A stretch of DNA of 22,957 nucleotides, taken from contig CANQYH010000012.1 in NCBI GenBank assembly GCA_947628025.1, positions 1 to 22,957 on the forward strand, in the 5' to 3' direction. The translations under genes were made by a program, and so were the position numbers. This document shows, piece after piece, positions 7,651-14,651 of the stretch. The notes beneath the pieces were generated by a model that was not told the origin of the DNA, ran no database searches, and saw nothing but the letters and a program-made list of their open reading frames with translations. Position 1 is the first letter of the stretch. Every line of letters starts with the position of its first letter. This DNA comes from an uncultured Lachnospiraceae bacterium. Its GTDB lineage: Bacteria; Bacillota; Clostridia; Lachnospirales; Lachnospiraceae.

Positions 7651-7908
7651 ATGAGATACATCAAATATATGCTGGCGGTCTTGGCAGTGTGCTTCTGCCT
7701 TTCCTTTATGGCGCTTCCGGCCCAGCCTGTGCACGCGTCGGGCACGCAGACCGCGGAGGAGACGGCGGCCGAGGAGGATGAAGAGACTTTCTTCTTCATC
7801 ATGATGGGCGGCGCGCTGCTGATCATCATCGTGGCGGTGGTGACGGCCGTTTCCACGGTTTCCAGCTCCATCGCGGTGGCCGCGAACATGGACGTGGACG
7901 GCGAGTGA
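7651..7908 (+). CDS. Small acidic secreted or membrane-anchored protein between feoB and feoA
   Basis: 85 residues from ATG 7651, with AGGAGG at 7635-7640. Residues 1-29 look like a signal peptide: a basic start (MRYIKY), a hydrophobic core and a VHA-S cleavage-like site. An acidic stretch (about 36-45, seven Glu/Asp) follows, then a strong transmembrane segment (about 47-67) and an alanine/serine-rich tail ending DVDGE. If the signal is cleaved, the acidic patch would lie outside the cell next to the membrane. I recognise no family; it is not the Cys-rich FeoB-associated protein. It is divergent from feoB and convergent with feoA. A role in iron acquisition is only a positional guess. Confidence 0.75.
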   Translation: MRYIKYMLAVLAVCFCLSFMALPAQPVHASGTQTAEETAAEEDEETFFFIMMGGALLIIIVAVVTAVSTVSSSIAVAANMDVDGE

Positions 7909-7982
7909 GAAAGAGGCCGTATCCCGGACGATGAACCGGGCGGCGAGTTTAACAAATATATTTTGTTTTTTTGTCAGAGAGC

Positions 7983-8024
7983 AATATCTGGCGCATGGAC
8001 CGCAGGACCCGTGCGCCAGATATT
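7983..8024. terminator. Terminator hairpin between the small acidic protein gene and feoA
   Basis: A 13-bp perfect stem AATATCTGGCGCA (7983-7995) with TGCGCCAGATATT (8012-8024). On the plus strand it runs into TTATTTTG. On the minus strand it begins at the feoA stop codon but lacks a good T-run. It probably ends the plus-strand transcript and may slow or stop feoA transcription. Confidence 0.8.
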
Positions 8025-8260
8025 TATTTTGCGCCGGTCCGCACGAAGATCTCCCGGCTGTTCTGCTCCCGCAGCCCGATGACGGCGCTGCGCACCAGGT
8101 AGGCTTTCATGCCGCCCGGCCGCCCTTTCAGCACGCAGGAAACTTCTTCATCAGGCACGAAGCCCAGATCCGCCAGCCGCGCGGCCATGCCGGCGGTACC
8201 GGCGACCCAGACGACCCGGGCTGTTTCGCCTGTATCTATCTGACTCAATGGAATGACCAT
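8024..8260 (-). CDS. feoA: FeoA domain protein
   Basis: A 78-residue cytoplasmic SH3-like protein that normally supports FeoB in Fe(II) uptake. The family pattern is visible: an N-terminal IPLSQIDTGETARVVWV, the LADLGFVPDEEVSCVLKG turn and the C-terminal AVIGLREQNSREIFV strand set. The ATG is at 8260-8258 with GGAG about 9 bases upstream on the minus strand. A TATAAT (plus strand ATTATA, 8288-8293) upstream could be its -10, but no -35 is recognisable. Its stop codon overlaps the 7983-8024 hairpin, and the next minus-strand gene is feoB 619 bases away, beyond an opposite-strand gene. This is unlike the usual tight feoAB operon. Confidence 0.88.
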   Translation of the reverse strand: MVIPLSQIDTGETARVVWVAGTAGMAARLADLGFVPDEEVSCVLKGRPGGMKAYLVRSAVIGLREQNSREIFVRTGAK

Positions 8261-8420
8261 TGGTATCGCTCCGAAAACAGCATTATGATTATACTATGCG
8301 GCCGCGTCCCGCGGCGACACGGACGGCGCGGCTGCTGTTTTGGTACCGTAAAATCAGGGAATGATCACTGCGCTTTTAGAAAAAGGGCAAATAGATGTTG
8401 GATACATACGGGCGCAATTC
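8261..8420. other. Intergenic stretch upstream of regulatory copy 1
   Basis: Apart from the feoA ribosome site and its possible -10, I find no gene or convincing structure here. The longer open frame crossing it on the plus strand has no ribosome site and is mostly antisense to feoA. Confidence 0.5.
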
Positions 8421-8529
8421 CGAAAAATTTGACAGAACGATTACTAATAATATTGATGGAAAAAAACGGGTTCTCTTTTTCCTGCGTTTCAAAGAAGAAC
8501 GCTGAAATAATAGACGGCCGTTTTAAAGA

Positions 8530-8568
8530 AGCAGAACTGTTAATAAAATTGTTGATAGTTCTGCTTTT
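8530..8568 (+). terminator. Terminator-like hairpin in regulatory copy 1
   Basis: A 14-bp stem, AGCAGAACTGTTAA (8530-8543) with TTGATAGTTCTGCT (8552-8565), including two G-T pairs, around the loop TAAAATTG, followed by TTTT. There is no plus-strand gene just upstream to terminate, which suggests a regulatory RNA end, an attenuator or an operator. Copy 2 has the same loop. Confidence 0.7.
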
Positions 8569-8607
8569 ACCTCAATGGTTCATTGATACTTTCAATTATT
8601 GACAGAA

Positions 8608-8635
8608 TTGACAAAAAATATTGATAGTATATAAT
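8608..8635 (+). promoter_or_regulatory. Promoter of egsA
   Basis: TTGACA (8608-8613), 16-base spacer, TATAAT (8630-8635). Predicted leader is about 115 bases and contains a CGAAAG/CTTTCG hairpin (8644-8649 with 8676-8681). Confidence 0.85.
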
Positions 8636-8756
8636 AAACATTGCGAAAGTTTTGACGGCATTGGCCAGGCAAAGGCTTTCGGAAGTGAATGAAACAGTTG
8701 AAATGGCAGGGAATCTTTCTCGGAAGAAAGAAAAAGAAAACAGGAGATGGTAAGGT

Positions 8757-9935
8757 ATGAACGAGATACTGCACATGACGGTCAATGAAATGCCCCAGGT
8801 AACGTTCGATTGTTCCTGCGGCCGGCGGCATAGTTTCAGTGTTCATGATATGTCGATCCGCCGGGGGGCGATCGAGGATCTGCCAAAGATGGCCGCGCCT
8901 TTCAAAGGGGGAAAAATTCTGGTGGTCTTTGACCAGAATACTTATCGGGCGGCGGGAGAAAAAGCGGTCAGGCTGCTGAAAGAAAACGGATTCTGCATCA
9001 AGGAGCTGCTTTTCGACACAGGGAGCCATGTGCTGATCCCCGATGAGGCGACCCTGGGGCGGATTCTCCAGGAACAGGATTTGGATATGAGCCTGATGGT
9101 CGCGGTAGGTTCCGGCGTGATCAACGATTCCGTGAAGTTTGTGACTTCCCGGACGAAGCTGCCCTATATTATTGTTGCGACTGCGCCGTCCATGGACGGT
9201 TATGTGGCCGACTGTGCGCCGATCATTTCTCATGGCTACAAGTATTCGCCTCTGGCACAGCTCACTTACGGCCTGATCGGTGACACGGACATTTTAAGGA
9301 CTGCGCCCCAGGACCTGATCCAGGCCGGTTTCGGCGATCTGGTCGGTAAGATCACGGCGCTGGCGGACTGGGATCTGGCGGCGAATACGGAACATGAGTA
9401 CCAATGTGATACCTGCGTTCAGCTGGTCCGGCGCGCGATGGATAAGTGTTTTTCCAAAGCGGACGGGCTGAATGAGAGAGACCCGGAAGCTCTGGGCGCG
9501 CTTTTGGAGGGGCTGACGCTGACAGGCGTGGCGATGTCTCTGGTCAACGTATCGCGACCAGCGTCCGGGTCGGAGCATCTGTTGTCCCATTTCTGGGAGA
9601 TGGATTACATCGCCAGGGGGCTGAACCCGAATCATCATGGCATCCAGGTGGGTGTGGCGACCCCTGTGATCGCCCGTTTCTATGAAGAACTGAAAGATGA
9701 GCTCCCGGAGGAGCTTTACGATGTATGTCCATCTCATACGAAGGTCGAGGATCTGCTGCGGCGCGGCGGTTCCCCGTGCAGTCCAAAAGAGATCGGCATC
9801 AGCCGCGAGCTTTTCCATGAGAGCCTGCTCAGAGGCTATATGGTGCGTCCGCGCCATACGGTTATGCGTTTTGCGATGCAGCGCGGCCGGCTGCCGGAGA
9901 TTGCGGATAAGATTACGGAAGAATTGTATGGCTGA
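8757..9935 (+). CDS. egsA: sn-Glycerol-1-phosphate dehydrogenase (EgsA/AraM family)
   Basis: A 392-residue cytosolic metal- and NAD(P)H-dependent enzyme that interconverts DHAP and sn-glycerol-1-phosphate. This is the enantiomer used in archaeal lipids and, in Bacillus, for heptaprenylglyceryl phosphate. Family blocks: GSGVINDSVKF for the nucleotide site; ATAPSMDGYVADCAP; GFGDLVGKITALADWDLA; SRPASGSEHLLSHFWEMD; NHHGIQVGVATPV. Predicted metal ligands are Asp194, His274 and His293 or His294. The length matches B. subtilis AraM (about 394). ATG 8757 has AGGAG at 8742-8746. It is a single-gene unit with its own promoter and terminator. Its promoter region is duplicated before the ABC importer operon, recalling the araM-araNPQ neighbourhood of B. 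subtilis. A related polyol-phosphate dehydrogenase specificity remains possible. Confidence 0.85.
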   Translation: MNEILHMTVNEMPQVTFDCSCGRRHSFSVHDMSIRRGAIEDLPKMAAPFKGGKILVVFDQNTYRAAGEKAVRLLKENGFCIKELLFDTGSHVLIPDEATLGRILQEQDLDMSLMVAVGSGVINDSVKFVTSRTKLPYIIVATAPSMDGYVADCAPIISHGYKYSPLAQLTYGLIGDTDILRTAPQDLIQAGFGDLVGKITALADWDLAANTEHEYQCDTCVQLVRRAMDKCFSKADGLNERDPEALGALLEGLTLTGVAMSLVNVSRPASGSEHLLSHFWEMDYIARGLNPNHHGIQVGVATPVIARFYEELKDELPEELYDVCPSHTKVEDLLRRGGSPCSPKEIGISRELFHESLLRGYMVRPRHTVMRFAMQRGRLPEIADKITEELYG

Positions 9936-10034
9936 GAACCGGTACGGAATGTCGTGATACCGCTACCGCAGGACAGGACCGCTGGTATGAAAAAGGCAGC
10001 GTGTGTTTTTGGCAAATATAACGTATTTGAACGG

Positions 10035-10070
10035 CCCGGCTGGCGAATGTAAGGTTCAGCCGGGTTGTTT
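10035..10070 (+). terminator. Intrinsic terminator after egsA
   Basis: Perfect 8-bp stem CCCGGCTG (10035-10042) with CAGCCGGG (10057-10064), then TTGTTT. It closes the egsA transcript. The remainder of 9936-10255 holds the lacI-type promoter region and no other gene. Confidence 0.82.
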
Positions 10071-10144
10071 ATGGGTTGGTTCAGAATATACAGAGATGAG
10101 GAAAATATAACAAATTTCCGGAAGAACTACCCGGCAATTAGTGA

Positions 10145-10164
10145 AATATATGGGGCCATATATT
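10145..10164. repeat. AT-rich inverted repeat upstream of the LacI-type gene
   Basis: AATATATGG (10145-10153) and CCATATATT (10156-10164) form a perfect 9-bp inverted repeat with a 2-base centre. It lies directly upstream of the -35 box. A smaller repeat, TTCAA-5-TTGAA, follows and overlaps the -35. Candidate binding site; it is not seen in the egsA or ABC modules. Confidence 0.55.
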
Positions 10165-10172
10165 CAAAAAAG

Positions 10173-10201
10173 TTGAATAATTGTTGATTTTATAGTATAA
10201 T
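10173..10201 (+). promoter_or_regulatory. Promoter and possible operator of the LacI-type gene
   Basis: TTGAAT (10173-10178), 17-base spacer, TATAAT (10196-10201). The spacer contains AATTGTTGAT (10179-10188), which is identical to 8547-8556 in copy 1 and differs by one base from 11447-11456 in copy 2. An element between -35 and -10 is a classical repressor site, so autoregulation is plausible. Confidence 0.75.
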
Positions 10202-10255
10202 GTCAAGCAGAAGTTAAAAACATAGTCTGTTTGAAGTGACAGGGGGGAGCGCATT

Positions 10256-11332
10256 TTGGCAGGCAAACGACCGACTTCCAGCGACGTAGCCAGACTCGCG
10301 GGGGTGTCACAGCCGACGGTATCCATGATCCTGAACCATTATGAAAATGCCCGCTTTTCGGAAGAAACGGTAAAAAAGGTTATGGATGCCTGTGAGAAAT
10401 TGAACTATCAGATACCATGCGTCAGGCGGCAGAACGGAGACAGCGTGAAGAACAAACTGCTGATGACGATTTCTCCGACGTGGGAGAATCTGCATTATGT
10501 GCGTCTGCTGAACGCAGCCGTAGCCCAGGCGGAAGCCAAGGGTTATACGCTGGCGGCGTTTGCGAGCAACAGGGACAGTGCGCTGGAGAAGCAGTTCGTC
10601 GATACAGCGCTGGCAGCGGGTGCAGCGGGTGTGCTTTTCCTGTATAAGCCGATCAACCGCGCGGCGCTGGTACGGCTGACCAGCCAGATCCCGGTCGTGG
10701 TTGTGTGCGACAAGACAGAGATCAAAAACGCGAACATTGTTGTGATGGACAGCGAAAAGACGGGGATTTTGATCGGAGAACACCTGCTTTCTCTGGGCCA
10801 TAAAAAGATTGCCTATATTTCAACGGAGCTTTCCGAGCGCTTCGTACCCCGCTGGCTGCGCCTGGAGGGGCTGAAAAAAGCGTTCCAGGATGCCCATGTC
10901 AGTCCGTATAATATTCGGGTCTGTACGCCTGAAAGTGAAAAAATGCCGGATACCATCCATGCGGGGGCTTATGAGACAGGGTTCTATCTCGGCGGGGCGG
11001 TTCTGGACCGCTATCCGGAAGTAACGGCTTTCGTGGGAGTGAACGACATGGTGGCGATGGGCGTTATGGACGTGCTGCTGGAGCGGAAGTATAAGATACC
11101 GAGAGATTATTCCGTCTGCGGATGCGATAATACGATCGTCTCCCGCTACCATGCGGTTTCCCTGACGTCTGTGGAGCATTTTTCTACGCACCGCGGCCAG
11201 GAAGCGATCAATGTTTTGATCCGCAAGATTGAGGATCCGGACGGGATCAATCTGGCCAGCTCTGTGCAGGTAGAATACGTTCCAAAGCTGATTGCGCGCA
11301 ATTCCACAGGTCCAAACCGCAGAAAAAATTGA
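10256..11332 (+). CDS. LacI-family transcriptional regulator
   Basis: A 358-residue DNA-binding repressor. It starts with TTG at 10256 (GGGGGGAG at 10242-10249 just upstream), which gives the canonical N-terminus. The helix-turn-helix spans about 9-27 with SSDVARLAGVSQPTVSMILN, followed by the hinge helix region (SEETVKKVMDACEKLNY). The rest is a periplasmic-binding-protein-like effector domain, with IGEHLLSLGHKKIAYIS, LEGLKKAFQDAHV, GVNDMVAMGVMDVLLERKYKIPRDYSVCGCDN and a typical SLTSVEH segment. Its ligand cannot be read from the sequence. It lies between egsA and the ABC operon, whose upstream regions are duplicates, so it most likely controls both and itself. Confidence 0.92.
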   Translation: MAGKRPTSSDVARLAGVSQPTVSMILNHYENARFSEETVKKVMDACEKLNYQIPCVRRQNGDSVKNKLLMTISPTWENLHYVRLLNAAVAQAEAKGYTLAAFASNRDSALEKQFVDTALAAGAAGVLFLYKPINRAALVRLTSQIPVVVVCDKTEIKNANIVVMDSEKTGILIGEHLLSLGHKKIAYISTELSERFVPRWLRLEGLKKAFQDAHVSPYNIRVCTPESEKMPDTIHAGAYETGFYLGGAVLDRYPEVTAFVGVNDMVAMGVMDVLLERKYKIPRDYSVCGCDNTIVSRYHAVSLTSVEHFSTHRGQEAINVLIRKIEDPDGINLASSVQVEYVPKLIARNSTGPNRRKN

Positions 11333-11430
11333 AATAATAATTGCCAATAATATTAATAAAATTTAAACAGCGTTCTTTTTAAAAGAATGGAAAAAATTGC
11401 AGATAAAAACAGAAAAGAGTGGGCTTAACG

Positions 11431-11469
11431 GCAGGGCTATTAATAAAATTGTTAATAGTCCTGCTTTTT
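11431..11469 (+). terminator. Terminator-like hairpin in regulatory copy 2
   Basis: A 13-bp stem GCAGGGCTATTAA (11431-11443) with TTAATAGTCCTGC (11452-11464), one G-T pair, loop TAAAATTG as in copy 1, then TTTTT. Here it can serve as the terminator of the LacI-type gene. Confidence 0.8.
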
Positions 11470-11507
11470 CGTCGGGGATGCGTTGATAGTTTCGTATATT
11501 GGCAGAA

Positions 11508-11535
11508 TTGACAAAAAATATTAAATGGCTATAAT
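11508..11535 (+). promoter_or_regulatory. Promoter of the ABC importer operon
   Basis: TTGACA (11508-11513), 16-base spacer, TATAAT (11530-11535). The -35 and first spacer half are identical to the egsA promoter. Confidence 0.85.
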
Positions 11536-11686
11536 GAATATTATAAAAATTGCAGAATATATCGGGAATGAGTTATGAAAAAATCGGCATTTTTTAGTAG
11601 GGAAGCGTAGAGAGGAGGACAGACGTTCGTTACTGAGGTTAGTGAAAACAGCGAAAGAGCATGGAGAGATTGAAAGGGGGCAGCAG

Positions 11687-12760
11687 ATGAGTGAAATTGT
11701 TTTTAAAAACATATGCAAATCGTTCGGGGATGTAAAGGTGATAGAAAACCTGGACCTGACGTTAAAGGACGGGGAATTTACAGTGCTGGTAGGCGCTTCC
11801 GGATGCGGGAAAACGACGCTTTTGCGTATGATAGCGGGAATCGGACCTGCTACGTCGGGAGAGATCTTTATGGACGGTGAGGAGATCAGCGATATCCCGC
11901 CGGGCAAAAGGGGCGTCGCGATGGTTTTCCAGAATTACGCCATTTATCCGACGATGACGGTAAGAGGGAACATTGATTTCGGATTGAAAAATAAAAAGGT
12001 GCCGAAAGCGGAGCGGGACCGCCTGGTGCAGGAGGTGGCGGAGACAGTAGGGCTCACGCCGTACCTTGACAGAAAGCCAAGCGCGCTGTCGGGCGGTCAA
12101 AGGCAGAGAGTGGCGCTGGCCAGAGCGATGGTCAAGAAGCCGAAAGTTTTTTTGATGGACGAGCCGCTGTCCAACCTGGACGCCAAACTGCGCGGCTCCA
12201 TGCGCTCGGAGCTGATCGAGCTGCATAACCGGCTGAAGACTTCTTTCGTTTATGTCACCCACGATCAGGCGGAGGCTATGAGCATGGCGGACACGATCAT
12301 CCTGATGGACGCGGGCAGGATCATGCAGCAGGCGTCGCCGGAGGTCATTTACAACGATCCCGACAATATCTTTACGGCCAGGTTTATCGGCACGCCGCCG
12401 ATGAATATCTGCCGTCTGAAAGACGGGGAGACGTATCTGGGCTACCGGCCGGAGAAAGTATTTTTCTCCACGGAGAAAACGGACGCTCTTTATCAGAGAA
12501 AGGCAAAGATCCTGACTCGCGAAATGCTGGGCAGTGAGACGCTTTATAAGGTACAGATCCTGGAGCCGGATTTCGCGGAGGATAAGGGACTGTCGGTCAT
12601 GACCAAGTCCTTTGAGACCCGCTATATGCCGGGAGAGATGCTGAATATCTGTGTTCGCCGGGAGCATCTGTATTTCTTTAACAAGGAAAGGAACCGGATC
12701 CGGAAAGGGGATGTGCCGGATATCGAGACATATTATCGAATGGCGGAGGGGACGGTATGA
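11687..12760 (+). CDS. Carbohydrate/glycerol-phosphate-type ABC importer ATPase (UgpC/MsmX-like)
   Basis: A 357-residue cytoplasmic ATPase that energises the importer encoded downstream. Walker A GASGCGKTT is at 36-44, Q-loop Gln82 in VFQNYAIYP, signature LSGGQ at 134-138, Walker B VFLMDEP at 154-160, D-loop SNLDA and the switch His192 in YVTHDQ. The C-terminal third is a TOBE-type regulatory domain (GYRPEKVFF and REHLYFF segments). ATG 11687 has GGGGG at 11676-11680; an upstream in-frame GTG at 11642 lacks a site. Its stop overlaps the start of the next gene (ATGA), so they are translationally coupled. Many Firmicutes share one unlinked MsmX ATPase among sugar importers, so a dedicated, first-in-operon ATPase is worth noting. 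Confidence 0.93.
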   Translation: MSEIVFKNICKSFGDVKVIENLDLTLKDGEFTVLVGASGCGKTTLLRMIAGIGPATSGEIFMDGEEISDIPPGKRGVAMVFQNYAIYPTMTVRGNIDFGLKNKKVPKAERDRLVQEVAETVGLTPYLDRKPSALSGGQRQRVALARAMVKKPKVFLMDEPLSNLDAKLRGSMRSELIELHNRLKTSFVYVTHDQAEAMSMADTIILMDAGRIMQQASPEVIYNDPDNIFTARFIGTPPMNICRLKDGETYLGYRPEKVFFSTEKTDALYQRKAKILTREMLGSETLYKVQILEPDFAEDKGLSVMTKSFETRYMPGEMLNICVRREHLYFFNKERNRIRKGDVPDIETYYRMAEGTV

Positions 12761-13677
12761 GCAAAGCAAAAAACAACGCCTCTCCGGCAAAACGGAAGTG
12801 CGGCCCCCGTCTGATGGACAGGCTCCGTCCTTACCTGATGATCGCTCCCTGCATTGCGTTTCTGGTGGTGTTTACGCTTTATCCGGTCGTGAATATGATC
12901 TACCTGAGCTTTTTCGAGTATGATCTGCTGACGCCGAAGAAGTTTGTGGGTCTGAATAATTACTACCGGCTTTTCTTTGTAAACGTGGATTTCTGGGAAG
13001 CGTTTAAGCACACGTTTTACTATACGGTGGCAGAGGTCGTATTGCTGATCACGCTGGGGCTTTTGCTGGCGATGTGGGTGAGAAAAAGCACGTTTTTGAA
13101 CGCGATCGCGCAGCGTGTCATGTTCCTGCCGCATCTGGTGGCAATGCTGACGGTTGCTTACGTATTCCAGTGGCTGATGGACGATCGGAGCGGACTTTTT
13201 AATGCGGTGCTGAATTTTTTCCATCTGCCGGGACTGAACTGGCTGAACAGTTCGAAAACGGCGCTGATGTCGGTCGTGATCGTGTCGATCTGGAAAAACG
13301 TCGGGTATTACGCGCTGATCCTGCTGTCGTCTTTGAAAGCGATCCCGGCGGAGATCTATGAAGCCGCGGATCTGGACGACGCGCGGCCGTTGCTGAAATT
13401 CTTTAAGATTACGGTGCCGATGCTGTCGCCGCAGATATTTTTCCTGCTGGTCACGATCACGATGGGTTCTTTCAAGGTATTCGAAAGCATCCGCGTTTTG
13501 ACGGGAGGCGGACCGGGCAGTTCTACGGACGTACTTGTATATTATATTTACCGGTACGCGATCAGTAATATGAAATATGGCTATGCCTGCGCCGCGGGAA
13601 CTATCCTGTTTGTCATCTTGATGGTCTTTATGGTAGTTTATTTCCGTTTGCCGGGCAAGCGGGTCCATTACCAGTAA
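12757..13677 (+). CDS. ABC importer permease 1 (UgpA/MalF-type)
   Basis: A 306-residue inner-membrane permease that forms half of the transport channel. A basic N-terminal tail (1-22) precedes the first membrane segment (IAPCIAFLVVFTLYPVVNMIY), followed by the FVGLNNYYRLF motif usual in this subfamily. About six membrane helices are visible. The cytoplasmic EAA loop that contacts the ATPase starts near residue 202 with EAADLDDARPLLKFFKITVP. It overlaps the ATPase gene by four bases and is followed 12 bases later by the second permease gene. The substrate is not decided by this sequence. Confidence 0.92.
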   Translation: MSKAKNNASPAKRKCGPRLMDRLRPYLMIAPCIAFLVVFTLYPVVNMIYLSFFEYDLLTPKKFVGLNNYYRLFFVNVDFWEAFKHTFYYTVAEVVLLITLGLLLAMWVRKSTFLNAIAQRVMFLPHLVAMLTVAYVFQWLMDDRSGLFNAVLNFFHLPGLNWLNSSKTALMSVVIVSIWKNVGYYALILLSSLKAIPAEIYEAADLDDARPLLKFFKITVPMLSPQIFFLLVTITMGSFKVFESIRVLTGGGPGSSTDVLVYYIYRYAISNMKYGYACAAGTILFVILMVFMVVYFRLPGKRVHYQ

Positions 13678-13689
13678 AGGGGGCGGAAG

Positions 13690-14535
13690 ATGAAAAGCAA
13701 AACTTATTACAGGATCAGGAGAAAGATCATCTGGGTGATCGACAGTATCTTAAAGATCGGCGTATGTATCTTCCTGGCGTTCCCATTTTACTGGATGCTT
13801 ACGACCTCGTTTAAGACTTATACGGAGTCGATCCTGTTCCCGCCGACTTTGATTCCCCGCGTTTTTACACTCGAGGGTTACAGAACGGTTTTTGAGGGAC
13901 TCGATCTGGGTATGTATCTGAAAAACTCGCTGATCATCCTGTTTTGGATCATTCTGATACAGATGATCGTTATGGTGCCGGCGGCTTACGGGTTTTCAAA
14001 ATGTGAATTCAAAGGACGGGGACTTCTTTTCGGGTTTGTAACGGTAGCTTTTATGGTTCCGTCGCAGGTAACGTTTGTCACGACGTTTCTGATGTTTTCG
14101 AAGATGAAGCTGATCAAAACGCTGATCCCGCAGATCATCCCGTTCGGCGCCAACGCGTTCGGCATTTTTCTGCTAAGACAGAATTTTATGCAGATACCGG
14201 ATGAGATGCTGGAAGCAGCCCGCTTGGATGAAGCCAGCGAACTGCAGATCATGCTAAAGATCATGCTGCCGATGGCGAAGTCTTCTCTGGTGACGATCGC
14301 GCTTTTGAGTTTTATGAGCCATTGGAACTCGTATTTCTGGCCTCTGGTCATGACAACTTCAGATTCGGTCAGGCCGTTGACAATGGCGATCGACAAGTTG
14401 AAGCATTTGGATTTCGGGTTTGTTTGGCCGACGATTATGGCAGGCAATGTGCTGATGGTGCTTCCGGTTGTAATCTTGTTTTTGATTGGCAGTAAACGGA
14501 TCATCGCGGCTATGGCGTACCGTGGAATTAAATAA
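13690..14535 (+). CDS. ABC importer permease 2 (UgpE/MalG-type)
   Basis: A 281-residue inner-membrane permease, partner of the preceding one. It has a first membrane helix (VCIFLAFPFYWMLTTSFKT, characteristic of the MalG/UgpE side), about six helices in all, and an EAA loop near residue 175 (EAARLDEASELQIMLKIMLP). The C-terminus SKRIIAAMAYRGIK is typical of the subfamily. A GGGGGCGGA ribosome site precedes ATG 13690. The binding-protein gene follows after 116 bases, which contain a GGGCGCGCCC palindrome (14588-14597) but no clear terminator. Confidence 0.92.
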   Translation: MKSKTYYRIRRKIIWVIDSILKIGVCIFLAFPFYWMLTTSFKTYTESILFPPTLIPRVFTLEGYRTVFEGLDLGMYLKNSLIILFWIILIQMIVMVPAAYGFSKCEFKGRGLLFGFVTVAFMVPSQVTFVTTFLMFSKMKLIKTLIPQIIPFGANAFGIFLLRQNFMQIPDEMLEAARLDEASELQIMLKIMLPMAKSSLVTIALLSFMSHWNSYFWPLVMTTSDSVRPLTMAIDKLKHLDFGFVWPTIMAGNVLMVLPVVILFLIGSKRIIAAMAYRGIK

Positions 14536-14651
14536 TTCAAAGGATGTTGCCGGTGAAGAGCCGATAACATAGAATATGCGCATGGAGGGGCGCGCCCGTG
14601 AGTGCGAGTATGAGAAACTGAAAATGAAAGAAAAAGTAGGAGGAAGGTAGT

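Larger units (their letters stand above)
8421..8650 (+). promoter_or_regulatory. Regulatory module copy 1, upstream of egsA
   Basis: This region aligns without any gap to 11321-11550 at an offset of exactly 2900 bases. Conserved elements in order are TTGACA (8429-8434) with AATAATATT (8446-8454), a hairpin with T-run (8530-8568), TTGATAC (8583-8589) and the promoter TTGACA-16-TATAAT (8608-8635). Blocks such as TTAATAAAATTGTT and AGAATTGACAAAAAATATT are identical in both copies, whereas 8481-8530 is not conserved. TTGATA-like words recur at 8453, 8552, 8583 and 8621. This fits shared control of egsA and the ABC operon, with the nearby LacI-family protein the obvious candidate regulator. Confidence 0.8.
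11321..11550 (+). promoter_or_regulatory. Regulatory module copy 2, upstream of the ABC importer operon
   Basis: Ungapped counterpart of 8421-8650. It has TTGAAA (11329-11334) with AATAATATT (11346-11354), hairpin plus T-run (11431-11469), TTGATAG (11483-11489) and promoter TTGACA-16-TATAAT (11508-11535). Its first bases overlap the end of the LacI-type gene. The rest of 11333-11686 is the leader of the ABC operon, about 145 bases, in which I see no further gene. Confidence 0.8.

Noticed and set aside
7523..7654. 43-codon frame overlapping the start of the small acidic protein gene
   Set aside because: It has a tidy ATGA overlap but no ribosome site and no recognisable features; kept only as a possibility within a finding.
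8261..8340. Full promoter for feoA
   Set aside because: Only a TATAAT on the minus strand (8293-8288) is visible; the position expected for -35 is CGCCGC, so I do not claim a full promoter.
7931..8602. Long plus-strand open frame (223 codons) between the small acidic protein gene and egsA
   Set aside because: It has no ribosome site, runs through the terminator hairpin, is antisense to feoA and ends in the regulatory module; the composition is unlike a real protein.
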